Positions 8,877 to 17,020 of a stretch of 64,000 nt of DNA are shown here, piece by piece. Each line of letters opens with the position of its first letter. Position 1 is the stretch's first letter. The position numbers were made by a program, and so were the translations under genes. A model generated the notes under the pieces. It did not search any database and was not told the origin of the DNA. It was given only the letters and a program-made list of their open reading frames with translations. Source of the DNA: Streptomyces sp. PT12 (lineage in GTDB: Bacteria; Actinomycetota; Actinomycetes; Streptomycetales; Streptomycetaceae); NCBI RefSeq assembly GCF_003311645.1, contig NZ_QEST01000235.1, positions 211,202 to 275,201 on the forward strand, read 5' to 3'.

Positions 8877-9632
8877 GTGAGCGACCAGGAATTCGCCGGG
8901 CTCGCCGCCGTCGTCACCGGCGGCGCCTCGGGCATCGGCCTGGCGGCCGCCACCCTCCTCGCCCGGCGAGGGGCCCGCGTGGCCTGCCTCGACCTGGTGC
9001 CCGAGGTCCCCGAGCCCCTGATCGGCGTCCGCGCCGACGTCGCCGATGACGACGCCGTGCGCGCCGCGGTCGCCGAGGCCGCCGCCGCGCTCGGCGGCCT
9101 CGACATCCTGGTCAACAACGCGGGCATCGGCGCCCAGGGCACCATCGAGGACAACCCCGACGACGAGTGGCGCCGCCTGTGGGAGGTCAACGTCCTCGGC
9201 ATGGTCCGCACCACCCGCGCCGCCCTGCCGCATCTGCGGGCCTCCGCGCACGCGGCCATCGTCAACACGTGCTCGATCGCCGCCACCGCGGGGCTGCCCA
9301 ACAGGGCGCTCTACTCGGCCACCAAGGGTGCGGTCCTCTCCCTGACGCGCGCGACCGCCGCCGACCTCATCCACGACGGCATCCGTGTCACCTGCGTCAA
9401 CCCCGGCACCGCGGACACCCCGTGGGTGGCCAGGCTGCTCGACACGGCCGACGACCCCGCCGCCGAGCGCGCCGCCCTGGAGGCCCGCCAGCCGACGGGC
9501 CGCCTGGTCAGCGCCGACGAGGTCGCAGGAGCCATCGCCTATCTGGCGAGCCCGCGCTCGGCCGCGACCACAGGCACCGACCTGGCCGTGGACGGCGGCA
9601 TGCAGGGGCTGCGCCTCCGCCCCCGCGCCTGA
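8877..9632 (+). CDS. SDR family oxidoreductase, sugar (fucose-like) dehydrogenase subgroup
   Basis: The 251-residue classical SDR starts at GTG 8877 after AGAGGAC. It has the NAD(P)-binding TGGASGIG, DILVNNAG, catalytic Ser in NTCSIAATAG and YSATK (Tyr/Lys). The conserved end is PTGRLVSADEVAGAIAYLAS ... GTDLAVDGGM. The C-terminus resembles L-fucose and related sugar dehydrogenases more than FabG, but SDR specificity is hard to call. Divergent from the lactonase gene, it could make the sugar lactone that the lactonase opens; that pairing is inference. Confidence 0.85.
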   Translation: MSDQEFAGLAAVVTGGASGIGLAAATLLARRGARVACLDLVPEVPEPLIGVRADVADDDAVRAAVAEAAAALGGLDILVNNAGIGAQGTIEDNPDDEWRRLWEVNVLGMVRTTRAALPHLRASAHAAIVNTCSIAATAGLPNRALYSATKGAVLSLTRATAADLIHDGIRVTCVNPGTADTPWVARLLDTADDPAAERAALEARQPTGRLVSADEVAGAIAYLASPRSAATTGTDLAVDGGMQGLRLRPRA

Positions 9633-9661
9633 CAGCGCGGGGACGAAAGGCCCCGAGCCGG

Positions 9662-10592
9662 TCAGTCCGCCGGGAACAGCAGCGAGTCCACGTCGAACGA
9701 GCTGTTTCGGGCCGCCCTGAACACCGCGTACAGCCGGTGCGTCCCGGGAGATCCGCCACGGGCACCGGCTGTGTCGACTCGTAGGCGTCCCAGTCACCCG
9801 TGTTGTGCACCGGGGGTGCTGGCCACCAGCTCGCCGTCGGGGGCGCCCCCGCACCCCCGTCGGTGCAGCGGGCGATGACGACGGAGGAGAGGTCGGCGCC
9901 CTCGGGGTGGCCGCCGAGGTCGCCGGTGTCCACCGTGCCCTCGCAGCCCGGGAGGTCGGACGTGGCGTGCTCGTGGTCGTCATGGCCGAGTGCCGGGTTG
10001 ACAAGGCCCCGTGAGCAGTCGATCTCGCCGCCCTCCGGGTCGGTGACCGTCACCCGGTAGGGGATCTGGTCACCGAACTCGATGAGCTGCCCGTCCACGG
10101 GGAAGTCGATCTCCACGGTCGGGGCCGAGCCGCCCTTGCCCATCTCGGGGAACTCTTCCGAGACGCCGTAGCCGCACCGGACCTGCGGCGGCTCGACGGG
10201 CGGCAGCTCGGTCAGCTCCGTGTTGTTGGGCGAGGGGTTGGCCGGGGCGGCGCAGTCGAAACTTCTCGCCGACCTCGCCGACCTCGCCGGTGTCCGGGGC
10301 GTAGGGCGCTACGGCTGGTTGTTCCCGTGGCAGAACGGCCAGCCGTAGTTGCCGGGCTCCTTGATGACGTTGTACTCCACCAGGCCATCGGGCCCCCGCT
10401 CGGTCGTCGGGCCGCCCCGGTCGGGGCCGGAGTCGCTGTGCGCTCGGTGCCGGGCGCGAAGAGGTTGCCCTCGGGAAGGGTGTAGCCGCCCTCGTCGGTG
10501 GGCGTGATCCGCAGCGGCTTGCCGCGCAGGTCGCTGGTGTTCCCTGCGGTCAAGGCGTCATGCGCGGGTAATAACGCAGGAAAGTTTCCCAC
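9662..10592 (-). pseudogene. Decayed PQQ-dependent sugar dehydrogenase with C-terminal carbohydrate-binding region
   Basis: Recognisable pieces occur in the right order but in different frames. NTSDLRGKPLRITPTDEGGY...PEGNLFAPGTE is the sorbosone/glucose dehydrogenase blade. GNYGWPFCHGNNQP, FDCAAPANPSPNNT and ELPPVEPPQVRCGYG follow. Next comes APTVEIDFPVDGQLIEFGDQ...YRVTVTDPEGGEIDC (a PKD-like domain). NTGDWDAYES and a last NSSFDVDSLLFPAD stop form a CBM6-like tail. Frameshifts and internal deletions have removed most of the propeller; the intact Streptomyces type is often above 800 residues. The ROK gene starts on the other strand just beyond. Confidence 0.75.
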
Positions 10593-10640
10593 TTCCGTCC
10601 ACCGTCAAGCATCTTTCGCCTCTGAGAGGCCAAAGCGTTT
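10579..10640. promoter_or_regulatory. Two palindromic operator-like boxes upstream of the ROK regulator
   Basis: GGAAAGTTTCC (10579-10589) and AAAGCGTTT (10632-10640) are short palindromes in the leader of the ROK gene. They are AT-rich compared with their surroundings. Position and symmetry suggest autoregulation by the ROK protein or control by another sugar-responsive repressor. This is inference from pattern only. Confidence 0.35.
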
Positions 10641-10653
10641 CCCTGGAGGTGTC

Positions 10654-11880
10654 ATGTCCTCACCACTGACGCCACATGGCCCCACGGCCCCCGCCCTCGC
10701 CCCGGCCCCCACGGCCGCGTCGCTCGGCTCCCCGGGCCACATCCTCGCCCTCGTCACCGGCGGCGCCGCCGAGACCCGCGCCGATGTCGCCCGGCTCACC
10801 GGGCTGGCGCGCTCCACCGTCTCCCAGCGTGTCGAGGCCCTGGTCGCCCATGGCTTCCTCGACGAGCGCGCGGAGAGCGAGTCGGCCGGAGGGCGGCTAC
10901 CGAGGCGGCTCTCGCTGCGCACCCGCGACCACCTCGTCGCGGGCATCGGCCTCGGTGCCACCCACTGCCGCGTCTCCCTGCTGGACATCGGCGGCGAGGA
11001 ACTGGCCACCAGAGAGGACCCGTTGCTCATCACCGAGGGGCCCGACGCGGTGCTCGACCACGCCGCCCGCACCCTCGCCCGGCTGCTGGAGGAGGCGGGC
11101 CGCCCCGCCTCGTCGCTGCGCGCGATCGGCGTGGGCGCCCCTGGCCCGGTCGAGGCCCGCACCGGGCGCCTGGTGGACCCGCCGATCATGCCGGGCTGGC
11201 ACCAGTACCCCATCCCGCGCTTCTTCGCCGACCGCTTCGGCGTCAACGCCCTGGTGGACAACGACGTCAACATGATGGCCATGGCCGAACAACGCCTGGT
11301 CTTCCCGCACATCGGCCACCTGCTCTTCGTCAAGGTCGGCACCGGCATAGGCTGCGGCCTCATCGCCGACGGCCGCCTCCACAGGGGCGCGCAGGGCTCG
11401 GCGGGCGACATCGGGCACATCAGGGTGGGCGTGGACACCACGCCCTGCCGCTGCGGCAACATCGGCTGCCTCGAAGCGGTCGCCGGGGGCGCGGCCCTGG
11501 CCCGCAGGCTCACGGGCTCGGGAACGCCTGCCACCTCGGGCGGCGACGTCGCCGCCCTGGTCCGCTCGGGGAACCACGAGGCCGTCCGCATGGTGCGCGA
11601 GGCGGGCCGCCGCGTGGGCGACGTGCTGTCGGGGCTCATCAACTTCTTCAACCCCGAGGCCGTGGTCCTCGGCGGCGCCCTCTCCTCGGTCCGCGACCAG
11701 CTGATCGCCGGGGTCAGGGAGGCCGTCTACCTGCGCTCCCACCCGTTGGCCACCCAGCACCTGCTGATCGAGCCCAGCCGCACCCGGGGCAGCGCCGCCG
11801 CCCTCGGCGCGGCGCTGCTCGCCACCGACCATGTGCTCTCCCCGGCCCGCGTCGACATGGTCGTCGGCCGCGCCACGTGA
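10654..11880 (+). CDS. ROK family transcriptional regulator
   Basis: ATG 10654 follows CTGGAGGT; the product is 408 residues. The N-terminal winged helix is at about residues 25-85 (ADVARLTGLARSTVSQRVEALVAHGFL). The sugar-kinase-like ROK domain follows, with ALVDNDVNMMAMAEQ, VKVGTGIGCGLIADGRLHRGAQGSAGDIGHI and the zinc-binding CRCGNIGCLEAVAGG. These are the standard ROK signatures (HxxCxCGxxGCxE variant). Such repressors respond to sugars or sugar phosphates. It lies next to a broken PQQ sugar dehydrogenase, so its original target genes may be partly lost. Confidence 0.92.
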   Translation: MSSPLTPHGPTAPALAPAPTAASLGSPGHILALVTGGAAETRADVARLTGLARSTVSQRVEALVAHGFLDERAESESAGGRLPRRLSLRTRDHLVAGIGLGATHCRVSLLDIGGEELATREDPLLITEGPDAVLDHAARTLARLLEEAGRPASSLRAIGVGAPGPVEARTGRLVDPPIMPGWHQYPIPRFFADRFGVNALVDNDVNMMAMAEQRLVFPHIGHLLFVKVGTGIGCGLIADGRLHRGAQGSAGDIGHIRVGVDTTPCRCGNIGCLEAVAGGAALARRLTGSGTPATSGGDVAALVRSGNHEAVRMVREAGRRVGDVLSGLINFFNPEAVVLGGALSSVRDQLIAGVREAVYLRSHPLATQHLLIEPSRTRGSAAALGAALLATDHVLSPARVDMVVGRAT

Positions 11881-12116
11881 CCGGCTGCGCCATGCGACTG
11901 GCCGCGCCGCCCCAGTGGCCGCGTCAACCGGGCACGGCGGGGCGGCGGTTCACGCCTCCCCCGATCGGCTGAAACGCCCTCCCCGCGTGCCCCGCGCGCA
12001 CCGTTCCCGCCCCGGCCCAAGGGACATCCGGTGGTCACACACCGTCATGTCGATGCCACAGTGCGGTGCGAGGATGGCGCGCGTCCGGCTTTCGACTCCC
12101 CGCTCAGGAGCGCCCG

Positions 12117-13373
12117 TTGAGGTCACCCGCACGCCTGCTCGCCACCGCCGCCGTCGCGGCGGCGACCGCGCTGGCCGTCACCGCCACCCCCACCGCGAGC
12201 GCCGCCCCCACCCCCTCCGCGAGGACGGCCGAAGCCAACGGCGCTGTCGACACCGCCCTTGAGTGGTTCGAGGTCACCAACGACACGATCGTCGCCTCCG
12301 GTGCCCCCACTCAGGTCACCAACAGCCGTACCTGGGCGATCGGTTGGGTCGCCGCCCACCGCGCGGTCGACTCCGCGCCGCGCGGCCGCGACCGCGCCGC
12401 CTTCCAGAACGCCGCGCTCGCCGGGGCCGTTCACCACACGCTCAGCGCCCTCGCGCCCGACCGCGCCACCGAGCTGGACGCGGCGCTTGCCCTCACCCTC
12501 GACCGCACGCCCGACGGCCGCGGCGAGGACGCCGGGCTCGCCGCGGGCCGCGCCGAGGCCGAGGCGCTGCTGGCCGAGCGGGAGGGCGACGGCCTCGACC
12601 CCGCGTCCGTGAACGTCGCGTTTCCCGTCCCCGAGCCCGCGCCCGGCATGTGGCAGCCCACCCCGCCAGGCCACGCCAGCCCGACCCAGGCCGGGACGCG
12701 CTTCGCCCGCCCGTTCCTCCTGCCGAGCGGCGACGCGTACCGGCTGCCCGCGCCGCCCGCGCTCGGCTCGCCCGCGTACGAGGCGGACCTCGCCGAGGTG
12801 CGGGACCTCGGAGCCGCCGACTCCACGGTCCGCACGGACCTCCAGACCGAGACCGCCGCCTTCTGGTACGGCTCGTCGGCCACCCTCTACACCACCCCGC
12901 TGCGCACGGCACTCGAACGCCTCGACGCGCCGCTCGCCGAGCGGACCGCCCTGGTCGCGCTCTTCCATGTCGCCCTCGTCGACACGCAGATCGCCACGTC
13001 CGACAGCAAGTACGCCCATCTGCGCTGGCGTCCCGTCACCGCGCTGCGCGCGGGCGGCGACACCGAGTGGACACCGCTGCACACCACCCCGGCCCATCCC
13101 GACTACCCCAGCGGGCACGGCACTTACGCGGGAGCGGCCGAGGGCGTGCTGACGGCACTGACCGGGCCGACGACCGCGCCGTTCGAGCTGACGAGCCCGA
13201 CCGCGCCCGGTGTCACCCGCACCTACACCCGCTGGTCCACACTGAGCGACGAGAACGTCGACGCCCGCGTGTGGTCCGGCATCCACACCAGGACCGCGGA
13301 CGAGGCCGGGGTCGAGCTCGGGCTCACCGTGGCCGAGCACACCCTGCGCCACGCGAACGCGCTGCTCTCCTGA
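12117..13373 (+). CDS. Secreted vanadium-dependent haloperoxidase / PAP2-type protein
   Basis: The start is TTG 12117, preceded by AGGAG at 12106-12110. It gives 418 residues with a clear signal peptide (RLLATAAVAAATALAVTATPTASA). Vanadate-site motifs are present: KYAHLRWRPVTA (Lys, Arg), HPDYPSGHGTYAGA (Ser-Gly-His) and RVWSGIHTRTADEAG (Arg, His). The family oxidises halides with H2O2 or acts as an acid phosphatase. Secreted versions without a biosynthetic cluster are common in actinomycetes, so halide specificity cannot be assumed. A strong hairpin follows the gene. Confidence 0.88.
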   Translation: MRSPARLLATAAVAAATALAVTATPTASAAPTPSARTAEANGAVDTALEWFEVTNDTIVASGAPTQVTNSRTWAIGWVAAHRAVDSAPRGRDRAAFQNAALAGAVHHTLSALAPDRATELDAALALTLDRTPDGRGEDAGLAAGRAEAEALLAEREGDGLDPASVNVAFPVPEPAPGMWQPTPPGHASPTQAGTRFARPFLLPSGDAYRLPAPPALGSPAYEADLAEVRDLGAADSTVRTDLQTETAAFWYGSSATLYTTPLRTALERLDAPLAERTALVALFHVALVDTQIATSDSKYAHLRWRPVTALRAGGDTEWTPLHTTPAHPDYPSGHGTYAGAAEGVLTALTGPTTAPFELTSPTAPGVTRTYTRWSTLSDENVDARVWSGIHTRTADEAGVELGLTVAEHTLRHANALLS

Positions 13374-13416
13374 CCGTCCCGCCAGAGGTGAGCGCACCGA
13401 TCCCGGAGCGGACAGC

Positions 13417-13469
13417 ACACCCCCGCCCCGTGCTGGCACGTGGTGAACCACCAGCACGGGGCGGGGTGT
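13417..13469 (+). terminator. Strong GC hairpin terminator after the haloperoxidase gene
   Basis: Arms at 13417-13436 and 13451-13469 (CCCCGTGCTGG / CCAGCACGGGG and outward) pair over about 19 bp with one bulged C and a 14-base loop. There is no U-tract, which is usual for high-GC terminators. Confidence 0.8.
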
Positions 13470-13515
13470 CATGACCGACGACGGCTCAACGGGCGGCCAC
13501 CTCCGGTCCCTTCCT

Positions 13516-13563
13516 GACGACCGCGCGGCCGGGCGCACCGGGTGTCCGCTGACGATCCCGGAC
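13516..13563 (+). repeat. Direct repeat, left copy, flanking the 13.6-16.5 kb island
   Basis: These 48 bases match 16479-16526 at 46 positions in the same orientation. It lies inside a short 33-codon frame (13471-13572) whose end reads RTGCPLTIPDTL. It could be an attachment-site duplication, a target duplication or remnants of a duplicated gene end. Confidence 0.75.
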
Positions 13564-13611
13564 ACGCTGTAGGTCCTGTTGCGAACGTAGCGCCGTCGCC
13601 CGGAGGGCGTG

Positions 13612-13884
13612 CTACCGCGTGGTGCGCTGGTGGCGTGTTGCCGCGTAGCGTCTGGGGCGGGGTGGGAGGAAGCCGGGGAGCTGGGAGATGTGGCGGCTGG
13701 CCCATAGGACGGTGAAGCGGCCCATGTGGAAGGACTCGCCTCCGTGGAAGTGCAGGAGTTTGCCGCCGCTGGCGAGTGCGTTCATGTCGGTGACGGTGTA
13801 GGGCCGTCCGCCGACGACCAGTTGGTCGCCGAGCCTGACGGTGGCGGCGGTGATTTCGATCGCGACCATTCCGGTGGGGTTCAT
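13612..13884 (-). CDS. Hypothetical 90-residue protein, last gene of island operon
   Basis: The product starts MNPTGMVAIEITAATVRLGD at ATG 13884 and overlaps the previous stop (ATGA). It is a small beta-rich protein: LVVGGRPYTVTDMNALASGG, LLHFHGGESFHMGRFTVLWA. The tail is basic (RPRRYAATRHQRTTR). It shares the logic of the preceding gene, a valine/threonine-rich start then a ligand-barrel-like GDxLxxGxRxYxVxD pattern, so the two may be paralogues. Function unknown. Confidence 0.6.
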   Translation of the reverse strand: MNPTGMVAIEITAATVRLGDQLVVGGRPYTVTDMNALASGGKLLHFHGGESFHMGRFTVLWASRHISQLPGFLPPRPRRYAATRHQRTTR

Positions 13885-14213
13885 CGTGCGATCACCGCCA
13901 GGGTGATGGCGATGACGAGGGCGCAGCCGATGGCGGTCTGGGCGATGATCTCCGCCTGGGTGGGCGGGGGTGGGCGGAGGGCTGTTTCCCAGAAGGAGCG
14001 GGGCCGTAAGCCGGGTGGGTCGGCGCGCCAGATGGTGAGGGTGGTGCGGTGGGGCATGACGAACAGGTGGCCGGAGGTGAGCCCGAGTTTGATCCCGCCG
14101 TGGACGGGGGTGCGGGTGATGACCTTGAAGTGGCGTTCGCCGATGGTGAGTACGTCCCCGGTGAGGATGGATGCCGGGGTGACCTCGACGCGTCGCACAT
14201 CCGTCGCGGGCAT
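13881..14213 (-). CDS. Hypothetical protein with C-terminal membrane helix
   Basis: The 110 residues start MPATDVRRVEVTPASILTGDVLTIGERHFKV. A small beta domain is followed by basic residues and one C-terminal hydrophobic helix (AQTAIGCALVIAITLAVIA, about residues 90-108), which suggests a tail-anchored protein facing the cytoplasm. The N-terminal half resembles the next gene product (GDxxxxGxRxxxV pattern). It is translationally coupled to both neighbours. Function unknown. Confidence 0.6.
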   Translation of the reverse strand: MPATDVRRVEVTPASILTGDVLTIGERHFKVITRTPVHGGIKLGLTSGHLFVMPHRTTLTIWRADPPGLRPRSFWETALRPPPPTQAEIIAQTAIGCALVIAITLAVIAR

Positions 14214-14781
14214 CGCCGCATGTCGCTTCCGCGGGCGCTCGTCGTGCCGGTGGGACGGGGGCGAGAAGAGGAATGGCCAGAGGACGGCGGGCTCCCAAAC
14301 GTGGTGGAGGGGTCAGGGGTGGTGGTGTGGCTGCTCGGCCGGGCGCGGCGGGGCGGTCGCGTTCGATTGCGCCGTTCGACCGTGGCTGCCGAACGGTGCT
14401 GCTTTCCTGCCGGGCGGCCTTCCGCAGGTGTGCGACGGTGGCGCGGGCGGCGTCGTGGGCGGCGTGCCGCTGGTCGGCGTCGAGCGTGCGGTCCTTCGTG
14501 CGGGCCACGGCGGCCAGCAGCCGCGTGACCGGCGCGGCGAGTGCGGGGGACTCGCCCAACGGCGCGAGCGTGGCGACCAGTTCACCCGGAACGATCTCCG
14601 GGTACGTCAGCCGTGACCCGTCGTGGCGCAGCGGGTGGAAGGCGAGCGGGATCAGCCGCTCGCGCGCCAGGCAGCTCGCGCACGCGCGGTGCGTCCACCC
14701 GCCACCCGACCCGGCATGGTGCACCGCCACCACGACCAGCGGCGGCATCGTCGTCCCGCACGACGCACAGCGCTCCGTCAC
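14214..14781 (-). CDS. Hypothetical Cys-rich protein; C-terminal limit uncertain
   Basis: GTG 14781 overlaps the TGA of the upstream gene. The N-terminus has two zinc-knuckle-like pairs (ERCASCGTTM and RACASCLARER, residues about 4-40). A helical part follows (VTRLLAAVARTKDRTLDADQRHAAHDAARATVAHLRKAAR). After about residue 125 the sequence is low-complexity and uninformative. No stop occurs in this frame before 13612, so it stays open across the next gene and into the last one in frame. I place the end at the start of the following gene, but a 390-residue read-through product is formally possible. Confidence 0.45.
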
Positions 14782-14951
14782 GACGCATCGCCCGAACGCA
14801 GGCGCACCCGGTCGCGGCAGCCCAGACACAGATCAAGCGGCACCGCGGGCGGGCATTCCCGCCCGACGATGAGCGTCGGCGGGTCGTCGCTCAACGGTGG
14901 CGGCGCGGGCGGCAGATGTCCCGTCGGGGGCGTGAGGGGGGTTCTCGTCAT
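14778..14951 (-). CDS. Small Pro-rich protein, first gene of island operon
   Basis: ATG 14951 is preferred because GGAG lies six bases before it; an ATG at 14963 is the alternative. The product is 57 residues, Pro-rich at first (TPPTGHLPPAPPPLSDDPP), with a later CLGCRDRVRLRSGD segment that may bind metal through LCLGC. Its TGA overlaps the GTG of the next gene. The product is probably too short for a fold of its own. Function unknown. Confidence 0.5.
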   Translation of the reverse strand: MTRTPLTPPTGHLPPAPPPLSDDPPTLIVGRECPPAVPLDLCLGCRDRVRLRSGDAS

Positions 14952-15000
14952 GGTCGGCTCCATGAGGTGGGGTGACCCGCATATCCTCACGCCGTGACCA

Positions 15001-15036
15001 GGCCCCAACTATCAGTCATCACTGGTAGTCGGGGCC
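15001..15036 (-). terminator. Hairpin terminator after the XRE regulator
   Basis: GGCCCCAACTA (15001-15011) pairs with TAGTCGGGGCC (15026-15036), with one mismatch and a 14-base loop. It lies just past the regulator stop and before the ORFan operon. Confidence 0.65.
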
Positions 15037-15052
15037 ATTGCCTCACGCGGCG

Positions 15053-16237
15053 TCACATGCCGAGCCACGCCCCGAACGACACGAACTCGTGCGGCAGCTG
15101 CCGCTTCGCCGCGTCCAGCCCGGCGTAGGTCTCCCGCACCATCGGGTGGTACTTGGTCTGCTGTGGCCCGGCCCGGCGCGCGGCTTGGAGGCTGCGGAAC
15201 GCATCGTCGATCCGTCCTGTCCACAGCTGCGCCCGCGCCACCTCCGCGTGGTGGTGCGCCGTGCGCGACCGCGGCCAGTCCTCCGGGAACGTGATGCCGT
15301 CCGCAGCGAGCACCGCACGGTCGTAGTCGTCGCGCTCGGAGAGCGCCGCGACCCGGTGGATGGCTACGTTCGTCGGTCCGAACGCCAGCCAGTGCACGCG
15401 CTCTGCCGCGCCGGTGGCGTCCGCGATCTGCTGCGCCTCCGCGATGTGCGCGTCGGCCGCCGCGGCGTCCTGTGCGCGCGCAGTCAACACGGCAGCCCCC
15501 AGGTGCAGCTGGCCGGTGACGACATCCCGCTCCCGGCCGCGGTCGGCTTGCTCCAGCGCCGCCAACCCGGCATCGAGGAGGCGCCCCCCGGTGCGGTACT
15601 CGGCGCCGCGCATGTACACCAGAGCCCGCATGTACTGCCGGATCGCGGACACCGCTGGCGCTGAGCCGCGCTGCGCCGCCCACTCCATCCGGTCCAGCGC
15701 GACTGTGCACAGATCGAGATAACCCAGCTTCGAGGAGACGTCGTAGGCGGTGCGGTACGTGCTCGCGAGCACCCGCCACGCCTCCGACGACGGCGCTGCC
15801 CACGCTGCGGTCGTTGCCTCCTCGATGAGGCCCGGAAGCGCGGCGGCGGCGCCGCGCAGGTCCGTCGCGCGGACCAGGGCACACAGCGAGTCGGCCGCGT
15901 TGGCGAGTTGCTCCACCGGGCGCGGGGTGACGAGCGGATCCGCGCCAAGGTCGTACAGGTCGAGGGCGTCGCGGATCGGCTGGATCAACCCGTCCAGCTG
16001 ATCCCGGCGCAGGTCTTCGAGGTACGGCTGGCCGGTGAGCTCGGTCACGGGCACCGACAGGGCGCGGGCGAGCGCGCCCAGCACGGCTGGGCTCGCGGCC
16101 ATGAGCCCCTGCTCGATCTTCGTGATCGTGGAGTACGACACTGGCGCGATATCGGCCAGTTCTCGCTGGGTGAGCCCCCGGGTCTTCCTGGCGCGCTTGA
16201 CACGCGCGCCGGTGTGGTCGTCAGTCTGATGTGGCAT
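15053..16237 (-). CDS. XRE-family regulator with TPR-like C-terminal domain
   Basis: ATG 16237 follows GGACGGAG; the product is 394 residues. The N-terminal HTH_3 domain is at residues about 10-65 (GARVKRARKTRGLTQRELADIAPVSYSTITKIEQG). The remainder is a helical repeat region (SSEAWRVLASTYRTAYDVSSKLGYLDLCTVALDRMEWAAQ and others), typical of actinomycete XRE regulators that respond to a peptide or small molecule. It lies between the two 48-bp direct repeats. The downstream ORFan operon is a plausible target. The ligand is unknown. Confidence 0.88.
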   Translation of the reverse strand: MPHQTDDHTGARVKRARKTRGLTQRELADIAPVSYSTITKIEQGLMAASPAVLGALARALSVPVTELTGQPYLEDLRRDQLDGLIQPIRDALDLYDLGADPLVTPRPVEQLANAADSLCALVRATDLRGAAAALPGLIEEATTAAWAAPSSEAWRVLASTYRTAYDVSSKLGYLDLCTVALDRMEWAAQRGSAPAVSAIRQYMRALVYMRGAEYRTGGRLLDAGLAALEQADRGRERDVVTGQLHLGAAVLTARAQDAAAADAHIAEAQQIADATGAAERVHWLAFGPTNVAIHRVAALSERDDYDRAVLAADGITFPEDWPRSRTAHHHAEVARAQLWTGRIDDAFRSLQAARRAGPQQTKYHPMVRETYAGLDAAKRQLPHEFVSFGAWLGM

Positions 16238-16399
16238 GCTGAACTCCGTCCTCGGGTGACACCTGGACGGTACCCTCGGCGGAAGTCGGGGAACAGCGAG
16301 CGGCCTCGCCATCACCACTCAGTGACGGAGGGGCCGTTGCGCTGTGGTCCACCGACTCAGGGCGCCTGCGTGCACCCTCCGGTTGTCCAGACAGCACAA

Positions 16400-16474
16400 G
16401 GGCCACCCCGCCTGCGCGGGGGCAGGCATCCTGCCGGGCGACGTCGCTGCGCAGGATGGGGCCACCCCCTGAGC
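16400..16474 (+). repeat. Degenerate repeat pair resembling a lone type I-E CRISPR repeat
   Basis: The unit at about 16400-16424 contains CCCCGC-CTGC-GCGGGG, the stem-loop layout of type I-E repeats, preceded by GGGCCA. A partial copy, GGGGCCACCCCC, follows with a 59-base period, close to the usual 61. No cas gene is present. The interval also contains CATCCTGC/GCAGGATG (16428-16435, 16451-16458), so an ordinary terminator-like structure is an alternative. Confidence 0.25.
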
Positions 16475-16478
16475 CATG

Positions 16479-16526
16479 GACGACCGCGCGGCCGAGCGCA
16501 CCGGCTGTCCGCTGACGATCCCGGAC
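16479..16526 (+). repeat. Direct repeat, right copy, flanking the 13.6-16.5 kb island
   Basis: This is the partner of 13516-13563 with two mismatches. It is placed between the XRE regulator and the Trypco2 gene, so about 2.9 kb of ORFan DNA sits between the copies. Confidence 0.75.
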
Positions 16527-16580
16527 GCCCCGCCGCACGGCGAAGCCATGCGGCAGGCCCGCGGCCACCCGGCGGGAGCC

Positions 16581-16901
16581 TCAATCCAGGCCGCGGCCAC
16601 GCGGGTTGCTGACGTCCAGCATCTCCCCGCGCCCCTCGCGGTGCGGCAGCAGCTCGACCTGGATCCGGTGGGTGGCGTCCCGCGCGGCCCCGCCGCCCAC
16701 GTCCGCGGTCAGCACCCCGATGCGCAGCCCGGCCTTCGCGTCGCCCGCGCGGTGCACCTGCACGGCGAATTCCAGACTCACCCGCTCCACCCCGAACCGC
16801 ACGGCCTGGCCCTCGCCTTCCCGCCACGCCTGCGCCAACTCCCGCCGCACCTGCCCGATCACCTCGGACAACCCGACGAAACCCTCGCCCGCTACGTTCA
16901 C
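16581..16901 (-). CDS. Trypco2 (trypsin-co-occurring domain 2) protein
   Basis: About 106 residues start at GTG 16901; a GTG at 16877 is an alternative. The sequence GLSEVIGQVRRELAQAWREGEGQAVRFGVERVSLEFAVQV ... KAGLRIGVLTADVGGGAARDATHRIQVELLP matches the Trypco2 family. Such proteins were described as partners of trypsin-like proteases in bacterial conflict systems. It is divergent from the trypsin-like gene at 17021 with 119 bases between, consistent with a shared control region. Its likely role is to bind or restrain the protease; that role is inference. Confidence 0.85.
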   Translation of the reverse strand: MNVAGEGFVGLSEVIGQVRRELAQAWREGEGQAVRFGVERVSLEFAVQVHRAGDAKAGLRIGVLTADVGGGAARDATHRIQVELLPHREGRGEMLDVSNPRGRGLD

Positions 16902-17020
16902 TTCAGCCCCCCGGGACCCTCTCGCGGGGCCGTTGTCATCCGGCCATTCGACCGTGTCGGCCCCGCCCGTGGCTACGGGAGTCTACGCGGTGTGACATCC
17001 CACGAGTATGCTGTGACGGC

